A stretch of 64,000 nucleotides of DNA. It comes from Nelumbo lutea (lineage: Eukaryota; Streptophyta; Magnoliopsida; Proteales; Nelumbonaceae). The stretch lies in assembly GCA_022828595.1 (NCBI GenBank), contig JAKGHH010000004.1, forward strand, positions 21,646,372 through 21,710,371, written 5' to 3'. A program made the translations under genes and the position numbers. Shown here piece after piece: positions 63,297 to 64,000 of this stretch. A model generated the notes under the pieces. That model saw nothing but the letters and a program-made list of their open reading frames with translations, ran no database searches and was not told the DNA's origin. Positions within the stretch are counted from its first letter, which is position 1, and each line of letters opens with the position of its first letter.

Positions 63297-64000
63297 ACCT
63301 TCCCCCTTCTTTCTGTATACAACCTCTACAAAGGGATCTATACTTCCATTCTCAGTGAAGATACATACCATTTACTTGTCACAAAGAGAAAAGGAAAATT
63401 AAAAGAACCCTGCCCTTTGAAATGATAATGGAAGCTAGGATCCACAACTTTTTCTAGATCACCTTCATTAGTTCAACAGAATTTTAATGGAAGTAATGCA
63501 TTAAATAGAAAAGAAAACAAAGAAACAGATACCTTAATTCCAACCAAACTAAAAAAGTGCAAACTACAAAATGCCTGGTCTATCAGAAGAATACATGGCC
63601 TGACCTCAAAGAGGTGGCCTAAACCAAAAAAGCAAATATAAAAACAACTTTCTATATAAATAATGATGAGATGTCGTATTTATGTCTAATTGTGAAATAC
63701 AGAGCCCCAAAACTCATGTAAAAAATTAGAGAAAAGGACTGTCGAAAGACATCAGGATTGTAAAGAAAGGCCATTGTCCAAGTCTGGTGTCTGCTAACCT
63801 CTAGAGTTGATTTTTTGTTATTTTTTCTTTCTTTCTTTTCTCTCTCTCTCTCTCTCGCTCTCTCTCTCTCTTTTCTTTCTTTCTTTTTTTTTTATTGCAT
63901 TAAGTGATTACTCTGAGAATTGAATCCATGAGACCACACTTGTCAGCACAAGATTTTACCATGCCACCAAAGTGTTTGAAACATTAAAAAACAGTAACGA
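63297..64000. other. Intergenic to window end, no gene seen
   Basis: Contains a (CT)n/(T)n tract at about 63836-63895. No coding region supported. Confidence 0.5.

Overview
This is a window of nuclear DNA from a seed plant, most likely a eudicot. The evidence is spliced genes with GT/AG introns, a chloroplast-targeted aminolevulinate dehydratase, a 994-residue DYW-class PPR gene, a plant bZIP, and plant-type Copia, Ty3/gypsy, LINE, Helitron and hAT remains in AT-rich DNA. The species cannot be named from the sequence. Only a few host loci are present; most of the rest is transposon debris.

Layout. Positions 1-8.5 kb hold the promoter-side part of an aminolevulinate dehydratase gene (ALAD/HEMB, minus strand, copy A, exons 1-8), with a 5'-truncated LINE in its intron 8. 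Positions 8.5-9 kb carry its probable promoter and 5' UTR. Positions 9.4-12.5 kb are a long-TIR transposon that captured part of a DUF642 cell-wall gene. Positions 13.4-15.7 kb are a MITE plus a LINE relic. A small bZIP gene (plus strand, 17.1 kb) faces the 3' end of a second ALAD copy (copy B, minus strand, 35.5 to 18.0 kb). The last four exons of copy B (20.3-18.0 kb) are intact. Its first eight exons (35.5-30.3 kb) match copy A but carry three frameshifts. Intron 8 of copy B has grown to about 10 kb through a LINE and a nearly intact, young Copia element.

Positions 35.7-42.4 kb hold an internally deleted Ty3/gypsy element on the minus strand. It has an antisense extra ORF with its own TATA box, a 108-bp tandem array and a hAT MITE inside one LTR. 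Positions 42.4-54 kb are a repeat graveyard: three MITEs of one family, a Helitron helicase relic, a 14-bp near-palindromic minisatellite and a LINE relic. The intronless PPR-DYW gene lies at 57.2-54.3 kb. Positions 57.3-64 kb contain no gene that I recognise, but do contain further MITEs and a three-level LINE nest.

The host genes do not form an operon or pathway. ALAD makes porphobilinogen for chlorophyll and heme in plastids, the PPR protein would act on organelle RNA, and the bZIP is a nuclear regulator. The order of events can be read from target-site duplications: LINE into ALAD intron 8, then segmental duplication, then different insertions into each LINE copy, with the Copia insertion recent. 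I found no convincing undescribed biological system. The best leads are the split ALAD duplication, the antisense gene of the gypsy element, the gene-capturing TIR element and the altered bZIP.
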